Shown one piece after another: positions 61,401 through 64,000 of a stretch of 64,000 bases of DNA. Every line of letters starts with the position of its first letter. Position 1 is the first letter of the stretch. Origin of the DNA: Trinickia soli (GTDB lineage Bacteria > Pseudomonadota > Gammaproteobacteria > Burkholderiales > Burkholderiaceae); NCBI RefSeq assembly GCF_002879855.1, contig NZ_PNYB01000011.1, positions 148,988-212,987 on the forward strand, given 5' to 3'. The translations under genes and the position numbers were made by a program. Under the pieces are notes generated by a model that saw nothing but the letters and a program-made list of their open reading frames with translations, was not told the DNA's origin and made no database searches.

Positions 61401-63202
61401 ACGTCAGCGCCTCTGTGCGACTTGACGATTAGCTCGATGCAATCCTGGTCGGCATAACGCAGGAAATATCGCTCCATCAATTGCGCGAACGTATGCAGCG
61501 CGTGGCCGGCGAACGCTGTTTCGTCGATCGTCAGCGTGATCTGAAGGCCCGGCACAAGAATTGGCATCGGAACGGGGTCGACGTCCATCATCCGCCGGAT
61601 GCGCATGCAGCGCAGTCTCGTGATGCCAGCGATGTAGCGTGTGGTCTCCGGCGAGGCCAGCTTGCCGATTTGCAAGAGCAACGACTGCAATTCGGCCAGG
61701 CTCGATGCGGCTAGGGCAACGATGTTCGGAGAAAACGCCGAGACGAGTCGCCATAGCGATTGATCGTCCCGCGGCGGTACGCGGCTGGCTGACGGGGCGA
61801 TGAGCATCGAAATGGCCCCCTCGAGATTGTGTGCCTCGCTGTGCAGATCACCGCCGATTGCCCCGATGGCGAGCTTTCCCTCAAGGTCGCCATTCGTGCA
61901 TGTGAGTTCGATGGCAAGCTTGGTTGCGTTCGGTGCGACCGGTCGCTCATCGATGTCGAGCAGTGAAATGGCAGCATTGCATCCGGGCATTTCTCGGGCG
62001 ACCCGCCTGTCTTGCTCGCGCACCCAGAATACGCCGACGGATGACCAGTGCTGGAGTGAGTGGTGCGGCGGTATTTGGGCGCCTGGCTTGCTCCCTTCCT
62101 CGCCGTGCATCATGCGCACGGAATCGATAGAACGGATGACGGCCGGGGCAGTCTCGCTATCCGGTGGAGCAACCGGGTAGGTCGTCACATCGGCTTTGAC
62201 GTCGACGGGTTTTGCATCGGCCTTGAATAGATTGACGACAGGCGTGCAGAAAAGCCGTAGATGGTCCGCATTCAGTTGGCGAAGCGCTTGAACCGCAGAT
62301 GCGTTCGCCGCATGGCCCGCGACGGGCAGATGCAGGGTGAACCGGTTGCACAGGCCGGCGGCGCGTTGCAGTGCTGCGAAGTCGATATCGATGAATCGAA
62401 ATTTGTGTGGGAATGCCGCGTATTCGATCAGCAGCCGCATCGCGGGCTGCGGGTCGCACTGCAGCGGACCGATCAGGGCTTGCTCGCGATCGAAGCCGAC
62501 CGCGCAGGCGGGCGGGCGCTCCAGCGCTTGCCAGCGGCGGCTTTCATCCGTTTCGACAAAGGCCGTGGGCGGGTGCAGCAGGATGGCATCGACGAGGGCC
62601 GCTGCGAGTAGTCGGTCCGCACATAGATAGACGCGAAGCGTGCGCGGCAGAAGCTCGCTCTCGGGTGTGAGGTCGCGCCCGGGCGACGCAAATTCGATGG
62701 AGAGGATTCCGGCGGTATCGTCGGGCAACTGACCGGCGCTGAGTGTTGGCGCGGCGGTCGGCGGCGAGCATTGCGCCCGGGTGATCGCCAGCGGCGCGAG
62801 TGTCAGATCCCAAGCGGTCGTGAATCGGCACGGCGACGGGCGATGCTCCAGTTCCGTGCCTTGAGGCATGGTGACAGTCTGCGTGAGCCCATCGAACAAC
62901 CCTTGAACGTTGACGCAGGCAATCGAGCATGATGGAACTGCTTGCAGATAAGCGGGGAATACCGTCTCGATGAACGGCACGGTGAAATCAGAATAGCGGT
63001 CGTCGATGCGCTGCGCTGCGTTGGCGTTGAGCCAGGCAGCCTGTTGAAGCATATGTTCGACATGGGGATCGTCCGTCTGTCCGCCGGACATCGATAGTCG
63101 CGTCGCTGCAGTCGGATTCGCACGCTCGAACCGAAGCATCTCCTGGCGCAGTTGCGTGAGCTCACGTTCGAAGTACGGCCGCAGCGATTCGAGATCATCC
63201 AT
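61352..63202 (-). CDS. tssF: Type VI secretion baseplate protein TssF
   Basis: 616 aa, TssF/VasA/ImpG family. The N-terminus LRPYFERELTQLRQEML and the motif DPHVEHMLQQAAWLNA near residue 47 are diagnostic. Further family features are PFIETVFPAYLQAVPSCSIA near 75 and a C-terminal FAQLMERYFLRY. Length is normal. No tssG or tssE follows; the 3' end instead abuts the integrase remnant. It therefore looks like an orphan or the edge of a truncated T6SS locus. Confidence 0.88.
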   Translation of the reverse strand: MDDLESLRPYFERELTQLRQEMLRFERANPTAATRLSMSGGQTDDPHVEHMLQQAAWLNANAAQRIDDRYSDFTVPFIETVFPAYLQAVPSCSIACVNVQGLFDGLTQTVTMPQGTELEHRPSPCRFTTAWDLTLAPLAITRAQCSPPTAAPTLSAGQLPDDTAGILSIEFASPGRDLTPESELLPRTLRVYLCADRLLAAALVDAILLHPPTAFVETDESRRWQALERPPACAVGFDREQALIGPLQCDPQPAMRLLIEYAAFPHKFRFIDIDFAALQRAAGLCNRFTLHLPVAGHAANASAVQALRQLNADHLRLFCTPVVNLFKADAKPVDVKADVTTYPVAPPDSETAPAVIRSIDSVRMMHGEEGSKPGAQIPPHHSLQHWSSVGVFWVREQDRRVAREMPGCNAAISLLDIDERPVAPNATKLAIELTCTNGDLEGKLAIGAIGGDLHSEAHNLEGAISMLIAPSASRVPPRDDQSLWRLVSAFSPNIVALAASSLAELQSLLLQIGKLASPETTRYIAGITRLRCMRIRRMMDVDPVPMPILVPGLQITLTIDETAFAGHALHTFAQLMERYFLRYADQDCIELIVKSHRGADVYRGEPLLGSQGLTIG

Positions 63203-63807
63203 GAGGTGGGAAGGTTGATACCGGAAGTCCGGTCGGCAATGAAAGTGATGTCCGCGTGCGCTGTCAAAGCGGTAGTGAACTCGCGGAACGGGCGGTCTGA
63301 AATATAAACGGAGTTTGATCGAGTGACAACGGGATTTAACTAATCGTTATTCGGTCTTAACGGGATATTCGAAAAGTATCGATTTCGGTCAGTGCATGAT
63401 TTGAAATTAATTACGAGATGAAAATTTTCCCATAGAATCGCCGACCATGAACGGTGACCGCTTTCCCGAACAATCAATGGATCAGCGCATGTTTCTGTTC
63501 AAAGCGATTGGCGTCCTGTCTGATGACCGAGGACCGGCTCGTTGGCGCGCGGCATGCTGCGGGGGGCGGCCCACTGCCCGGCCGGGTCATCTGGATCGAT
63601 GCCGGTGGACGTCTATTCGCAGCCGGGCGGATCTCGTAAATACAGCAAAGCGACGGGGTGCCGGTTCATATGCAATAAGAATTATCCAAATTGAGTTTTT
63701 TGCATTTGGCCCGTATTCGAGATGACTTTCGAGGTGCGGGACTGTGATGCTGACGTAAGCCTCGGTATCGTGCGGGGCGTGTCCTATTTGATGTTTGATA
63801 GTGTGAT
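63203..63807. other. AT-richer intergenic region between tssF and vgrG
   Basis: 605 bp, clearly less GC-rich around 63300-63450. Overlapping short frames near 63447-63640 (one ending in VIWIDAGGRLFAAGRIS) could be a frameshifted small gene, but no family is recognised. Probably contains divergent promoters for tssF and vgrG. Confidence 0.35.
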
Positions 63808-64000
63808 ATGCAAATGTTCGATCCATCGACCTTCTCGCGGCTTCAGAATCGACGACTGATTGGTGCGGACACGCCGATGACCGGCCGTTCGGAACTGGTG
63901 CCGCTTGATTTTCACTGCACCGAGGGGTTGTCGGTGGTTTTCGAGATTGACGTGCGCTTTGCATCGCAGGACTTCAATATCGAACTGAAGCAGATGCTTG
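63808..64000 (+). CDS. vgrG: VgrG (TssI) spike protein, N-terminal fragment cut by window edge
   Basis: The first 64 codons are visible from ATG 63808. The N-terminus includes SRLQNRRLIGADTPM and LVPLDFHCTEGLSVVFEI, close to the gp27-like start of VgrG proteins. It runs off the window. It is divergent from tssF. Confidence 0.75.
   Translation, partial: MQMFDPSTFSRLQNRRLIGADTPMTGRSELVPLDFHCTEGLSVVFEIDVRFASQDFNIELKQML

Overview
The window is GC-rich, densely packed DNA with short intergenic gaps and many ATGA start/stop overlaps. Gene content (sauRSTU, xsc-pta, soeABC, cobST, an ACR3-type ars operon, a tssF/vgrG fragment and a tRNA-Leu remnant) points to a member of the Burkholderiales, most likely Burkholderiaceae sensu lato (Paraburkholderia, Caballeronia or Trinickia type). 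The species cannot be named from the sequence alone.

Positions 1-28,000 form a C2-sulfonate catabolic island. sauR-sauSTU handles sulfoacetate. A GMC oxidoreductase between sauU and cobS is a candidate isethionate dehydrogenase (iseJ-like). A split taurine dehydrogenase (tauX-like SnoaL protein, tauY-like flavoprotein) and a sulfonate ABC transporter handle taurine. All three routes would give sulfoacetaldehyde, which Xsc cleaves to sulfite and acetyl phosphate. Pta converts acetyl phosphate to acetyl-CoA, and a cytoplasmic SoeABC-type molybdoenzyme would oxidise the sulfite. Regulators are two IclR proteins and a MocR/TauR-type protein. I found four matching promoter modules, each with two CTGG-type boxes exactly 23 bp apart. 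They lie in front of cobST, tauX(-xsc-pta), the ABC operon and tauY. In three of them a TANNNT -10 element starts exactly 30 bp after the second box. This makes a TauR regulon visible in the DNA and, unexpectedly, places cobST in it.

Positions 28,000-30,100 hold a 41-aa membrane peptide gene and an ECF42-type sigma factor/YciI pair. Positions 30,300-39,972 are an iron-uptake operon: Fur box, TonB receptor, Y4yA/SbnH-type decarboxylase, SbnA-type synthase, octopine/opine-type dehydrogenase, a single IucA/IucC synthetase, an MFS exporter and a small ParB/SbnI-like protein. It resembles the 2,3-diaminopropionate branch of staphyloferrin B biosynthesis, but SbnB is replaced by an opine dehydrogenase and there is only one NIS synthetase. 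The product is probably undescribed.

Positions 40,000-43,550 carry a KamA-type radical SAM aminomutase and two LysR regulators. Positions 43,622-47,193 are an arsenic operon (arsR-arsI-arsC-acr3-hypothetical-arsN) with an apparently leaderless arsR. Next come a thiolase, a GntR regulator and a CadD-like membrane protein. Positions 50,500-58,046 are a sulfate-ester operon (ABC importer, Cys-type sulfatase, formylglycine-generating enzyme, SulP transporter) downstream of a near-perfect sigma-54 motif.

The last 6 kb is patchwork: a phosphotransferase/P-loop fusion, a sigma-like remnant, a Phd/VapC toxin-antitoxin pair, a tRNA-Leu 3'-end remnant beside an integrase remnant, an orphan tssF, and the start of a vgrG that runs off the window. 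This looks like the scar of an integrative element.
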